Assembly: GCF_900176485.1 (NCBI RefSeq)
Contig: NZ_FWYD01000022.1
Span: forward strand, 1-60,403
Length of the DNA: 60,403 bases
From: Primorskyibacter flagellatus
Lineage (GTDB): Bacteria > Pseudomonadota > Alphaproteobacteria > Rhodobacterales > Rhodobacteraceae
Direction: 5' to 3'
Shown: positions 13,541 through 22,672 of the stretch, one piece after another
Layout of the letters: the number at the start of each line of letters is the position of its first letter
How positions within the stretch are numbered: the stretch's first letter is position 1
Notes under the pieces: generated by a model
Told to the model about the DNA's origin: nothing
What the model saw: the letters and a program-made list of their open reading frames with translations, nothing else
The model's database searches: none
Translations under genes and position numbers: made by a program

Positions 13541-15327
13541 GCGAAAGTGCCATCAAACCAAACAGACACAAGCAGGCCGTTGTCTACGCCCGTGTGTCCA
13601 GCATCAAGCAAACCACTGAAGGCAATGGTCTCAGCTCGCAGGAAACGCGGTGCCGCGAATACGCGAAGTACAAGGGCTATGAGGTTATGGCTGTGTTCTC
13701 AGACGATATGTCTGGATCACATGCCTCCCGTCCGGGTATGAGCGATATGCTGTCATTTTTGCGCAAGCAGCGTAAAAATCCGCATGTCGTTATTATCGAT
13801 GACATTTCCCGGCTTGCACGGGGACTAGAGGCGCATCTCAAACTTAGAACTGACATTGGCATTGCTGGCGGCATTCTTGAAAGCCCGTCAATCGAATTTG
13901 GTGAGGACTCGGACTCTATCCTTGTGGAGAACCTGCTGGCTTCGGTTGCCCAGCATCAACGTGAAAAGAACGGCGAGCAAACCCGCAATCGCATGCGGGC
14001 CAGAACGATGGGCGGCTATTGGTGCTTTTATCCACCTGTTGGCTATCGCTATGAGAAGGTTGCAGGTCATGGCAAGCTGCTGGTCAGAAATGAACCGCTC
14101 GCCTCTATCGTGAAGGAAGCCTTCGAAGGCTTTGCCTCGGGGCGCTTTGCATCGCAAGCTGAAGTGAAGAGGTTCCTTGAAGCTCAGCCCGCCTTTCCCA
14201 AATGTTTGCCAAACGGTGAGATCCGCGCGCAGCGCGTCGTAGAATATCTGAGCCGTCCAACCTATGCCGGATATATCGAGGTGAAGAAGTGGGGAATTAC
14301 CCTGCGCAAAGGTCATCATGAGCCGCTGATCAGCCTTGAAACATGGAAGAAGGTGCAAGACCGCCTGCATGAAAAATCCAAGGCCCCGTTCAGAAAAGAC
14401 ATTGCAGAAGACTTCCCGCTGCGCGGCTTTGTGAACTGCGCTGATTGCGACAAGCCGATGACTTCCTGCTGGTCGAAAGGCTCACGCAAAACCTATCCGT
14501 ACTATCTTTGCGATACGAAGGGCTGCGCTAGCTACCGCAAGTCATTGCGGCGCGCTGATATCGAAGACGGCTTCGTGGATATTCTCAAATCAATGCAACC
14601 AGCCCAGCCGTTACGTGATCTCGCACATGCCATGCTGAAGGATGCTTGGGAGATGCTTCAGGCTCGCTCTCATGGCGATGAACAGACGCTCAAGCGTGAT
14701 CTCAAGGCGTTAGAGAAGCAGACGGACACATTGCTAGAGCGGATCGTGGATGCCAGCAACGACAAGGTCGTCATTGCCTATGAAAAGAAGATTGAGCAGT
14801 TGGAGCAGAAAAAACTGCTTCTGGCTGAAAAACTCGAAAATGTTGCCCCGCCTGCGGGACGGTTCGATGATATGTTCGAACACGCTTGGAGATTTCTCTC
14901 AAACCCTTGCAAAATATGGGATATTGGAAGCCTGACTCTCAAGAGAACGGTCCTGAGATTGGCCTTTGCAGACCCACTCACCTATGATCGGAATCAGGGT
15001 TATCGAACACCAAAAACGTCATTGCCGTTCAAGGCGTTAGGTGGATTTCACATCGACAAATGTGAAATGGTGCGGGCGGCCGGACTCGAACCGGCACGGG
15101 CTTTCGCCCCAAGCATTTTAAGTGCCATATGTCTACCATTCCATCACGCCCGCACAAAGCTGATGTTACGCTTTCCTAGCGGGGGCGCGCGGCGAAAACA
15201 ATGCGGTTTGACGCAGTTCTTCTACGGTCAAAGCTCCTGGCCATCCGGTTCCGTCAAAAACTGGCGTTCAGCCAGCCACGGGTTCAACGACAGGGCCTGT
15301 CGCAACACGGTCTGCGCCTCGTCTTGA
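13537..15327 (+). CDS. Large serine recombinase (integrase of the island)
   Basis: The 596-aa protein has a resolvase catalytic domain (VVYARVSS near residue 17 with the nucleophilic Ser, and the SRLARG segment near 88). Next come a 'recombinase' DNA-binding domain (about 160-270), a zinc ribbon (NCADCDKPM ... LCDTKGCAS, about 302-335) and a coiled coil (about 385-435). It should integrate and excise the island. From residue 511 the frame reads the complement of the tRNA-Leu gene and continues past it, so about 86 C-terminal residues come from the attachment site and host DNA. In the excised circle the tail would differ. The stop lies inside the 3' end of the opposing TPR gene. The catalytic part is intact. 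Confidence 0.9.
   Translation: MSESAIKPNRHKQAVVYARVSSIKQTTEGNGLSSQETRCREYAKYKGYEVMAVFSDDMSGSHASRPGMSDMLSFLRKQRKNPHVVIIDDISRLARGLEAHLKLRTDIGIAGGILESPSIEFGEDSDSILVENLLASVAQHQREKNGEQTRNRMRARTMGGYWCFYPPVGYRYEKVAGHGKLLVRNEPLASIVKEAFEGFASGRFASQAEVKRFLEAQPAFPKCLPNGEIRAQRVVEYLSRPTYAGYIEVKKWGITLRKGHHEPLISLETWKKVQDRLHEKSKAPFRKDIAEDFPLRGFVNCADCDKPMTSCWSKGSRKTYPYYLCDTKGCASYRKSLRRADIEDGFVDILKSMQPAQPLRDLAHAMLKDAWEMLQARSHGDEQTLKRDLKALEKQTDTLLERIVDASNDKVVIAYEKKIEQLEQKKLLLAEKLENVAPPAGRFDDMFEHAWRFLSNPCKIWDIGSLTLKRTVLRLAFADPLTYDRNQGYRTPKTSLPFKALGGFHIDKCEMVRAAGLEPARAFAPSILSAICLPFHHARTKLMLRFPSGGARRKQCGLTQFFYGQSSWPSGSVKNWRSASHGFNDRACRNTVCASS
15050..15090. other. Island/chromosome junction (attachment site region)
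   Basis: The recombinase coding frame crosses the 3' end of the tRNA-Leu gene here. Everything to the left has island character and everything to the right is ordinary chromosome. The exact crossover cannot be set because the other junction is not in the window and I found no second copy of the tRNA 3' end. Confidence 0.5.
15068..15153 (-). tRNA. tRNA-Leu (anticodon UAA)
   Basis: The minus strand folds as an 86-nt class II tRNA. The acceptor GCGGGCG pairs with CGCCCGC, followed by discriminator A and encoded CCA. The T arm contains GGTTCGAGTCC, a variable arm is present (GGGGCGAAAGCCC), and the anticodon loop CTTAAAA gives UAA. The anticodon stem has a weak outer pair. The 3' end faces the island, and the recombinase frame runs straight through it, so this is the likely attachment target. 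Confidence 0.93.
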
Positions 15328-15773
15328 CGTTTCAGCCCGATCAACGTCAGCGCCTTGCCCGCCAGAGCGGCGACGTGGTTTGGCGACCTGTTCAGCGCAC
15401 GGTCCAGATCCTGCAAGGCGATCTCGTAATCCTGCCTGATGAAGTTGACGAACGCGCGTTGATTGTAGCCCTCGGCATAGTCAGGGCAGTAATCGATCAA
15501 CCTGTCAAAATCCGCGCGCGCGCCAAGCAGGTCAAAGGCTCGGCGTTTGCGCAACCCGCTATCCAGGATTTCCTGTGCAGTCTCGTCAGGCGCATCAGCC
15601 CAAAGATCCCACATCTTGTTTGATGCCAGGCGTCCATCCATCTCCGTCGGCGCGGATTGCGCCTCGGCGATAAGCTGAGCCAGACGTTCTGAATGATCTG
15701 GTGCGGGCGGGCAGGACTGCGCCAGCGCAGACGTGGAGGTAAGAGCAAGGGCGGTCAGGCAGGCGCGTATCAT
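15228..15773 (-). CDS. Exported TPR-repeat protein
   Basis: A 181-aa protein with a signal peptide (MIRACLTALALTSTSALAQ, cleavage after ALA) and at least two tetratricopeptide repeats near the C terminus (DYAEGYNQRAFVNFIRQDYE, then NHVAALAGKALTLIGLKRQDEA). It is probably periplasmic and mediates protein contacts. An in-frame GTG 21 nt upstream would add seven residues; the ATG gives a typical signal peptide. The recombinase frame on the opposite strand overlaps its last 100 nt, an effect of the island insertion. The exact role is unknown. Confidence 0.8.
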   Translation of the reverse strand: MIRACLTALALTSTSALAQSCPPAPDHSERLAQLIAEAQSAPTEMDGRLASNKMWDLWADAPDETAQEILDSGLRKRRAFDLLGARADFDRLIDYCPDYAEGYNQRAFVNFIRQDYEIALQDLDRALNRSPNHVAALAGKALTLIGLKRQDEAQTVLRQALSLNPWLAERQFLTEPDGQEL

Positions 15774-15803
15774 CCGCCTATCGTGCGCGCGCACAGCCTT
15801 GCG

Positions 15804-16283
15804 TCAAGTCACATCGGCGAGATCGCCCTCTTTGACCGACTGCATCGCAACATAGGTCGAGGTCGAGGAGATATATGGCAACGGCGAGATTTTTTCGGCC
15901 AGAACGCGACGATAGGCAGGCATATCCTGAACCCGCACCTTCAGCAGGTAGTCGAAATTTCCCGCGATCAGATGCGCTTGCTCAATCTCGGGAATGCGGG
16001 CCACGGCGGCGTTGAACGCGGCGAGCGCGGCCTCTCGGGTATCTGTCAGGCGCACCTCGACGAAAGCGACGTGGTCAAGGCCCAGGCGGATCGGATCAAG
16101 TATGGCGCGGTAGCCAAGGATAAAACCCTCGGCCTCCAGCCTGCGCAGGCGGGCTTGCGTCGGGCTTTTCGACAGGCCAACCTTGCGTGCAAGATCCGTT
16201 ACCGTGATGCGCCCATCGGCCGCCATTGCCGCCAGAATCGCCCGGTCAAACCCGTCCAGGCCCGAGAAGTCATTCTGAGCCAA
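15804..16283 (-). CDS. putR: Lrp/AsnC-family regulator of proline catabolism
   Basis: At 159 aa it has the Lrp layout: an N-terminal helix-turn-helix (FDRAILAAMAADGRITVTDLARKVGLSKSP) and a C-terminal RAM ligand-binding domain (about 70-150). The start is a TTG at 16283 with GGAGAGGAAA just upstream; no ATG or GTG fits the family length. It diverges from putA across about 100 bp. PutR-type regulators activate putA when proline is present, and that role is inferred here from family and position. Confidence 0.85.
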   Translation of the reverse strand: MAQNDFSGLDGFDRAILAAMAADGRITVTDLARKVGLSKSPTQARLRRLEAEGFILGYRAILDPIRLGLDHVAFVEVRLTDTREAALAAFNAAVARIPEIEQAHLIAGNFDYLLKVRVQDMPAYRRVLAEKISPLPYISSTSTYVAMQSVKEGDLADVT

Positions 16284-16385
16284 TTTCCTCTCCAAATTCA
16301 GCACAACCGGACGGTCGCAGACAGATTTACAGTCAGATCGCCTAGCGCCACCGCGATAGTGTAAGACAAAAGAACGGAGACCGCC

Positions 16386-19300
16386 ATGCAAAACCTGTTT
16401 GACCTGCGTCAGGCCATTGATGCCGCCACCTATACCGATAGCCTTGCCGCATTGCGGGATGGCGGTGCCGACAGGGCGTTTTCGCCGGAACAGCGCGCGC
16501 GCATCAGCACCAGCGCCGCCACGCTGGTCACCAAGATCCGGGGCCATGCCCGCCCCGGATTGATGGAGGCGTTCCTTGCCGAATACGGGTTGTCCACCGA
16601 TGAAGGCATTGCGCTGATGTGTCTGGCCGAAGCGCTGTTGCGCGTGCCGGACGCGGCCACGATCGACGCGCTGATCGAAGACAAGATCGCGCCATCGGAT
16701 TGGTCCAAACATGCGGGACATTCCACCTCTCCGCTGGTCAATGCCTCGACATGGGCCTTGATGCTGACCGGCCGGGTGCTGCGCGACCGTCAGCCCGGCC
16801 CCGCCGCGCATCTGCGCGGCGCGATCAAACGTCTGGGCGAACCGGTGATCCGCACCGCCGTGGGCCGCGCGATGAAGGAAATGGGCGCGCAATTCGTGCT
16901 GGGTGAAAGCATCTCCAGCGCCATGATCCGCGCCGCGAAGATGGAAGCCAAGGGCTACACCTACAGCTACGACATGCTGGGTGAGGCCGCGCGCACCGAA
17001 GGCGACGCGCGCCGGTATCACCTGTCCTACAGCCGCGCCATTGCTGCGATTTCCGAAGCCGCGAACGCCAAAGACATCCGTGACAACCCCGGCATTTCCG
17101 TCAAGCTGTCCGCGCTGTTTCCACGCTATGAAGAGGCACAGCGCGACGCTGTGATGACCTATCTGGTGCCGCGACTGCGCACGCTGGCAGGTTTGGCGCG
17201 CACCGCCAATATCGGGCTGAACATCGACGCCGAAGAGGCCGACCGGCTGTCCCTGTCCCTCGATGTGATCGAGCGCGTTCTGGAAGATCCCTCGCTTGAA
17301 GGCTGGGACGGGTTTGGCGTCGTGGTGCAGGCCTACGGGCATCGCGCGGGGCCGGTGCTGGATTGGCTCTATGCGCTGGCCGACCGGCTGGACCGGCGCA
17401 TCATGGTGCGGTTGGTCAAGGGCGCCTATTGGGACACCGAGATCAAGATCGCGCAGGTCGCCGGTCTGGGTGCCTATCCGGTCCATACGACCAAGGCGGC
17501 GACGGATGTGAACTATATCCTGAATGCGCAGAAATTGCTTGGCATGACCGACCGGATCTACCCGCAATTCGCCACGCATAACGCCCATACCGTCGCTGCC
17601 GTGCTGGACATGGCGACCGACAAAAAGGCGTTCGAGTTTCAGCGCCTGCACGGCATGGGCGAGGCACTGCACGAGATTGTGCATGAACGCGAAGGCACGC
17701 GCTGCCGGATCTACGCCCCCGTTGGCGCGCATCGCGATCTGCTGGCCTATCTGGTGCGCCGCTTGCTGGAAAACGGCGCGAACAGTTCTTTCGTAAATCA
17801 GATCGTGGATGACGAAGTGCCCCCCCAAGAGGTCGCCCGCGATCCGTTCGAGGCTTTTGGCACGCGCTCCACCCTGCCGAAAGGCACTGACCTGTTTCTG
17901 CCGGAGCGGCGCAATTCATGTGGCTGGGATCTGGCGCATCGACCGACCCTGGCGGCGGTGGAACAGGCGCGCACCGCCTTTGTGCAAGCCGAATGGACGG
18001 CGGCACCGGTGCTGGCCACAGACGCCCCTGTTGCCACGCCCCGCAAAGTCACCAACCCCGCCAACCCCGAAGAAACCGTGGGCGAGGTCACTTTTGCGAC
18101 GCCGGAAACCGTTTCTACCGCCGTGACGGCGGCCCAGCCTTGGGACACTGACCCGACACAGCGTCGTCGCGTGCTGGAAGCTGCCGCCGACCTCTACGAG
18201 ACGCATTATGGCGAGATCTTCGCATTGCTCGCCCGCGAGGCCGGGAAATCGCTGCCAGATGCCGTGGCCGAGTTGCGCGAGGCGGTGGATTTCCTGCGAT
18301 ACTATGCGGCGCGCGCCGATGCAGAGCCCCCGCGAGGGGTTTTCGCCTGCATCTCTCCCTGGAACTTCCCGCTGGCCATCTTCACCGGGCAGATCTCCGC
18401 CGCGCTGGCGGCTGGAAACGCGGTGCTGGCGAAACCGGCCGAGCAAACCTCGCTGATCGCTGCCCGCGCCGTTGCCCTGCTGCATGAGGCCGGTGTCCCG
18501 CAAAGCGCGTTGCAACTGCTGCCGGGCGAGGGCGATGTGGGCGCGGCGCTGACCTCCGATCCCGGCATTGACGGAGTGGCCTTCACCGGGTCGACCCAGA
18601 CAGCCCAGCTGATCCACCGCGCGATGGCCGAAAACCTGGCCCCCGGCGCGCCGCTGATTGCGGAAACCGGCGGTCTGAACGCGATGATCGTCGACAGCAC
18701 CGCCCTGCCCGAACAGGCCGTGGATGCCATCGTCGAAAGCGCGTTCCAATCCGCAGGCCAGCGCTGTTCCGCGCTGCGCTGCCTTTATGTGCAGGAAGAC
18801 ATCGCCGACGGCTTTACCGAAATGCTGACCGGCGCGATGGATGCGCTGAAGCTTGGCGCGCCGTGGAACCTGTCCACGGATGTTGGTCCGGTCATCGACG
18901 AGGAGGCCCGGCAAGGCATCGCCGACTATATCGAGGCCGCCCGCGCCGACGGCCGCGTCGTCAAGGAACTCCCGATCCCCGGTCGCGGTCATTTCGTCCC
19001 GCCCGTCCTGATCCGCGTGAACAGCATTGCCGACATGGATCGCGAAATTTTCGGCCCGGTCCTGCATATCGCCACCTTCAAATCGCGTGATCTGGACAAG
19101 GTGATCGATACGATCAACGCCACCGGCTACGGGCTGACCTTCGGGCTGCAAACCCGGATCGACGACCGCGTGCAGCATGTGACCGACCGCATTCATGCGG
19201 GCAACGTCTATGTCAATCGCAACCAGATCGGTGCCATTGTCGGCAGCCAGCCCTTTGGCGGTGAAGGCATGTCCGGCACCGGCCCGAAGGCAGGCGGGCC

Positions 19301-19808
19301 GCATTACCTGCCGCGCTTCCAGAGCCGGACGGTCGATGCCGTGACCGGCGAATGGGACAAGCCCGCCGACGCAGACAAGGTGCAGCGCCAGATCGACGCC
19401 ACACCGATCCCGAAAGAGCGCCGCGACAGCAGCCTGCCCGGCCCGACAGGAGAGCTGAACCGCCTGTCCAGCCACGCCCGGCCCCCGGTGCTGTGCCTTG
19501 GTCCCGGCAAAAGTGCCGCAGATGCCCAAGCCGCGCTGGTCCGCGCGGGCGGCGGGGTTGCCGTGACACCTCCGGGCCTGCTGAACCCGGACGCACTGAC
19601 GGCGCTGACCGGCCATTCCGGCGCGATCTGGTGGGGAGACGACACGCAGGCCCGCGCCTATCGCCATGCGCTTGCTGCAAGCGATGGCCCGATCCTGCCG
19701 CTGATCACCGATGCGCCGGACGGCGCCCATTTGCGGCACGAACGTCACCTGTGTGTCGATACCACTGCTGCGGGCGGGAATACGGCCCTTCTTGCCGGGA
19801 CCTCTTGA
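16386..19808 (+). CDS. putA: Bifunctional proline dehydrogenase / P5C dehydrogenase
   Basis: The 1140-aa enzyme oxidises proline to glutamate. The FAD-binding PRODH barrel (about 150-470) includes RLVKGAYWD near 342 and RRLLENGANSSF near 460. The aldehyde dehydrogenase domain (about 540-980) has the NAD site ISPWNFP (about 655), Glu760 in AETGG and catalytic Cys794 in AGQRCSALRC. A C-terminal domain of about 150 residues follows, as in longer alphaproteobacterial PutA. The N terminus shows no ribbon-helix-helix DNA-binding domain, so repression by PutA itself is unlikely; divergent putR probably controls it. GGAG precedes the ATG. Confidence 0.96.
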   Translation: MQNLFDLRQAIDAATYTDSLAALRDGGADRAFSPEQRARISTSAATLVTKIRGHARPGLMEAFLAEYGLSTDEGIALMCLAEALLRVPDAATIDALIEDKIAPSDWSKHAGHSTSPLVNASTWALMLTGRVLRDRQPGPAAHLRGAIKRLGEPVIRTAVGRAMKEMGAQFVLGESISSAMIRAAKMEAKGYTYSYDMLGEAARTEGDARRYHLSYSRAIAAISEAANAKDIRDNPGISVKLSALFPRYEEAQRDAVMTYLVPRLRTLAGLARTANIGLNIDAEEADRLSLSLDVIERVLEDPSLEGWDGFGVVVQAYGHRAGPVLDWLYALADRLDRRIMVRLVKGAYWDTEIKIAQVAGLGAYPVHTTKAATDVNYILNAQKLLGMTDRIYPQFATHNAHTVAAVLDMATDKKAFEFQRLHGMGEALHEIVHEREGTRCRIYAPVGAHRDLLAYLVRRLLENGANSSFVNQIVDDEVPPQEVARDPFEAFGTRSTLPKGTDLFLPERRNSCGWDLAHRPTLAAVEQARTAFVQAEWTAAPVLATDAPVATPRKVTNPANPEETVGEVTFATPETVSTAVTAAQPWDTDPTQRRRVLEAAADLYETHYGEIFALLAREAGKSLPDAVAELREAVDFLRYYAARADAEPPRGVFACISPWNFPLAIFTGQISAALAAGNAVLAKPAEQTSLIAARAVALLHEAGVPQSALQLLPGEGDVGAALTSDPGIDGVAFTGSTQTAQLIHRAMAENLAPGAPLIAETGGLNAMIVDSTALPEQAVDAIVESAFQSAGQRCSALRCLYVQEDIADGFTEMLTGAMDALKLGAPWNLSTDVGPVIDEEARQGIADYIEAARADGRVVKELPIPGRGHFVPPVLIRVNSIADMDREIFGPVLHIATFKSRDLDKVIDTINATGYGLTFGLQTRIDDRVQHVTDRIHAGNVYVNRNQIGAIVGSQPFGGEGMSGTGPKAGGPHYLPRFQSRTVDAVTGEWDKPADADKVQRQIDATPIPKERRDSSLPGPTGELNRLSSHARPPVLCLGPGKSAADAQAALVRAGGGVAVTPPGLLNPDALTALTGHSGAIWWGDDTQARAYRHALAASDGPILPLITDAPDGAHLRHERHLCVDTTAAGGNTALLAGTS

Positions 19809-19816
19809 CCTGATCC

Positions 19817-19846
19817 GAACATGGCCGCAGCTTGGCGGCCATGTTC
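19817..19846 (+). terminator. 12-bp hairpin covering the rhomboid start codon
   Basis: Perfect 12-bp arms (GAACATGGCCGC / GCGGCCATGTTC) with a 6-nt loop AGCTTG begin 8 nt after the putA stop. The ATG of the next gene lies in the 3' arm. There is no T tract. It may limit read-through from putA, block translation of the rhomboid gene from long transcripts, or both. Confidence 0.5.
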
Positions 19847-20587
19847 CCGATCAAAGATCACAACCCTTCTGGCCGCACGCCCTATGTCACCTACGCGCTG
19901 ATTGCGATCAATGTCGCGGTGTTCCTCAGCTATTGGGGATCGCTGGGCGACATGCGCGTGATGGGACAGTTTTACTGGGACTGGGCCCTAATCCCTGCGC
20001 GCGTCAGCGAGGGCGCAGGCTTTACCGGCATCGTCACCTCGATGTTCCTGCATGGTGGCTTCATGCATATCGCAGGCAACATGCTGTTTCTGTATATTTT
20101 CGGCGACAATCTGGAGGATGAGATGGGCCACCTGCCCTATCTTGGCTTCTATCTTGCGTCTGGGATTGGCGCGGGGCTGACGCATTATCTGGCGGCACCG
20201 CTTAGTCAGGTTCCTACCGTTGGGGCCTCGGGCGCGATCGCGGGGGTGATGGGCGGCTATCTTCTGCTATTCCCAAAGGCGCGTGTCGATGTGCTGGTAA
20301 TCTTCATCGTGTTTTTCCGGATCTTTCCCATTCCGGCGTGGATCACGCTGGGGCTTTGGTTCGCAATCCAGATCTTTGGCGGGTTTGGCAGCCCGGCCGA
20401 TGAAGGCGGCGTGGCCTATTGGGCGCATGCGGGTGGTTTCATCATCGGTATTCTGCTGACCATCCCGATCTGGCTGAAACGTGGCGGCCCCGGCTTCTGG
20501 AACCGGACAGACGGCCACCCGCCACATCCCGAGGCGCGCTATGCCGTTGCGCGCACATCCATCCCCAAAGTCCGGAGACGCCGATGA
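19841..20587 (+). CDS. Rhomboid-family intramembrane serine protease
   Basis: This 248-aa polytopic protein has the rhomboid core: HGGFMHIAGNM (about 68-78), the catalytic Ser in VGASGAIAGV (about 133) and the catalytic His in WAHAGGFIIG (about 200). About six membrane segments are visible. It cleaves transmembrane substrates in the inner membrane. I chose the ATG giving MFPIKDHNPSGRTPYVTY, the usual N terminus in this lineage. The start is buried in a hairpin. Its stop overlaps the next gene's start (ATGA). Confidence 0.9.
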   Translation: MFPIKDHNPSGRTPYVTYALIAINVAVFLSYWGSLGDMRVMGQFYWDWALIPARVSEGAGFTGIVTSMFLHGGFMHIAGNMLFLYIFGDNLEDEMGHLPYLGFYLASGIGAGLTHYLAAPLSQVPTVGASGAIAGVMGGYLLLFPKARVDVLVIFIVFFRIFPIPAWITLGLWFAIQIFGGFGSPADEGGVAYWAHAGGFIIGILLTIPIWLKRGGPGFWNRTDGHPPHPEARYAVARTSIPKVRRRR

Positions 20588-20949
20588 CCGACTATCGCCT
20601 GACCTGCCATTGCGGCGCTGTCGAATTGAAGCTGACCATGCCCGAAGGGCTGTCCACCGCGCGTCGCTGTGACTGTTCGTTCTGCCGCAGACGCGGGGCA
20701 GCGGCGGTGTCGGCACCTTTGGACGGATTGCAGATCGTTCGCGGCGCAGAGAATCTGACACTCTATCAATGGGGCACAGGGACGGCGCGGCACTATTTCT
20801 GCAAAACCTGCGGCATCTACACGCATCACCGCCGCCGGTCGAACCCGAATGAATACGGCGTCAACCTTGGCGCGTTGGAGGGCGTCAATCCGCGCGATCT
20901 GGGTCAGATCGACTGGGTCGATGGGGTCAACCACCCGTCCGACAGGTAG
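20584..20949 (+). CDS. GFA-family (CENP-V/GFA) zinc protein
   Basis: A 121-aa protein of the glutathione-dependent formaldehyde-activating enzyme family. Zinc ligands are visible as C8/C10 (TCHCG), C29/C31/C34 (CDCSFC) and C73/C76 (FCKTCG), the standard pattern. Such proteins bind thiol adducts; actual formaldehyde activity is often unproven. It is coupled to the rhomboid gene by a 4-nt overlap, although no functional link is obvious. Confidence 0.88.
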   Translation: MTDYRLTCHCGAVELKLTMPEGLSTARRCDCSFCRRRGAAAVSAPLDGLQIVRGAENLTLYQWGTGTARHYFCKTCGIYTHHRRRSNPNEYGVNLGALEGVNPRDLGQIDWVDGVNHPSDR

Positions 20950-20968
20950 GCCACCTTGTGCCTACGGC

Positions 20969-21760
20969 CTAATCCTTGCGGATGATTTTCAGGAAATCGT
21001 CGTAAAGCGCGCCATTGGCCACCAGCGGATCGCCATGTTCAAGCGGGTTATGTCCTTCGCGCACCGGGCCAACCAGACCGCCGGCTTCTGACACCAGCAG
21101 CAGACCTGCGGCAAGATCCCAGATTTTCAGCTCACGCTCCCAGTAGCCTTCGAAACGACCGGCCGCGACATAGGCCAGATCAAGCGAGGCCGCGCCCCAC
21201 TGCCGCACACCCGCACATTCGGGCATCAACCGTGCCAGATCCTGCAATGTCGCGGGCAATGTCCGCCTTGTCCCAAACGGCACGCCGGTTGCGAAAATAG
21301 CATCCGTCATCCGCGAGCGGCCCGACACGCGCAGCCGGCGGTTGTCGTTCAGCCAAGTGCCAGAGCCCTTCTCGGCATAGAACATCTCGTCCTTGGCGGC
21401 GTCGAACACCACGGCCGCAACGATCTGACCCTTGTGTTCTAGCGCGATGGAAATCGCCCAATGCGGCAAGCCATGCAGGAAATTGGTCGTGCCATCCAGC
21501 GGATCGACAATCCAGCGACGGGTCGGATCCTTGCCCGGAATCTCGCCGCCTTCTTCTGCCAACCATCCATAGGTGGGGCGGGCTTCGAGCAGCGCTTCTT
21601 TCAGGATCTCTTCAGAGGCCAGATCAGCTTTGCTGACAAAATCCCCGGCTCCCTTGCGCGACACCTGAAGGTTTTCGACCTCGCGGAAGTCCTTGACCAG
21701 CGACCGGCCCGCCTTGCGCGCCGCCTTGATCATGATGTTGAGATTTGCACTGCCCTGCAT
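20969..21760 (-). CDS. suhB: Inositol monophosphatase family protein (SuhB-like)
   Basis: The 263-aa product has the Li-sensitive, Mg-dependent phosphatase motifs: EEGG (about 69), the metal-binding WIVDPLDGTTNFLHG (about 83-97) and WDLAAGLLLVSEAGG (about 213). GAGGAA precedes the ATG. It hydrolyses inositol-1-phosphate or similar phosphates; bacterial SuhB also affects rRNA transcription, which cannot be judged here. It converges with the GFA gene. Confidence 0.9.
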   Translation of the reverse strand: MQGSANLNIMIKAARKAGRSLVKDFREVENLQVSRKGAGDFVSKADLASEEILKEALLEARPTYGWLAEEGGEIPGKDPTRRWIVDPLDGTTNFLHGLPHWAISIALEHKGQIVAAVVFDAAKDEMFYAEKGSGTWLNDNRRLRVSGRSRMTDAIFATGVPFGTRRTLPATLQDLARLMPECAGVRQWGAASLDLAYVAAGRFEGYWERELKIWDLAAGLLLVSEAGGLVGPVREGHNPLEHGDPLVANGALYDDFLKIIRKD

Positions 21761-22185
21761 CGCGCCGGTTCCTCATGTAATCAGGCCGCGCGTATACGCG
21801 CACTGAACGGCAATGCCAAGGGGCGCAGACGTAAGGTCGGAAAGTGACGTTGCCTGATGCGGCGGGTTGGTTTGGGGCTGCCAGCCAGAGGACGAAAGCG
21901 CGCGGAATGAACGTCGGACAGCCAACCTTTGATCAAAACATTCGTCAATGCCCGACATGGGGTCGAGCAATCCAGGCTGCTGGCCTGCGCGCCTTGCCTA
22001 GTGTCTGGCACCACATCCTTGAACAAGCATGCGGAGCAACTCTTCGGATGGAAATTGCCGTTCGTCGCTTTGTTCTGTTGGTTCATCGAGGTGCAGAAAC
22101 TGGTGAAGTGTCCATGCCATGTGTCGCTCCATCATAGAAAGCCATGATTTTACAAACTCTTAAATGTCAGTCTTCATGAGATCAG
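21761..22185. other. Gene-poor 425-bp region
   Basis: Short open frames on both strands (the longest about 100 codons) lack ribosome-binding sites and any recognisable protein character. Base composition falls below the neighbours towards 22,150. It may be a decayed insertion, but I cannot name one. Confidence 0.4.
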
Positions 22186-22584
22186 TCAAGCGAAGGCACG
22201 CGTGATCAAAACGCCGGCCAACGCGGATACTCCGGTCAGAACCGTTCCCCATACAAGGTCTGTCGCCACCATCTGCCAATGCCAGTTCTTCAACGTGGCG
22301 AAATTCGTGAATTCGTAAGTGCCGTAAGCCATCGCGCCCAGCAATGCCCCGCCCCACAGCGCCTGCGTCGGTGCGTTGTCGCGCAGCGCAGGCAGAGAAA
22401 TCAGATAAATCACGCCGCCGACGTAGAAAAGATAGAAGACGGCAGCAGCACCAAGGTTCAGCGTATCGCTCAGCATATTGCCGATATGCCGTTCAAACAG
22501 AGGCCGCATCACGCTTTTCAGTATCACGGCATCAAGCACCAGAAACACCACTGCGGTCGAGACATAGAGGATGACGATCTGCAT
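22186..22584 (-). CDS. DUF2177 membrane protein
   Basis: A 132-aa inner-membrane protein with four hydrophobic segments. The N-terminal pattern LVLDAVILKSVMRPLFERHIG and the central MAYGTYEFTNFATLKNW match DUF2177. Function is unknown for the family. AAAGGAG lies 5-6 nt before the ATG. It stands alone on its strand. Confidence 0.88.
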   Translation of the reverse strand: MQIVILYVSTAVVFLVLDAVILKSVMRPLFERHIGNMLSDTLNLGAAAVFYLFYVGGVIYLISLPALRDNAPTQALWGGALLGAMAYGTYEFTNFATLKNWHWQMVATDLVWGTVLTGVSALAGVLITRAFA

Positions 22585-22672
22585 GGATGCTCCTTTCAGC
22601 GCGTGTATCCAACATACGCTGCTCAGCGCGTGTCGGATCTGTTTGGTTTCGAAAATCCGCCACGCGGCGCGG

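Noticed and set aside
15804-17828. 674-codon minus-strand open frame opposite putA
   Set aside because: Only the last 159 codons (putR) look like protein; the rest is the antisense shadow of putA, with repetitive Gly/Gln/His/Arg composition typical of GC-rich antisense frames.
17916-19748. 610-codon minus-strand open frame inside putA
   Set aside because: Antisense shadow of a clearly conserved enzyme; no ribosome-binding site or family.
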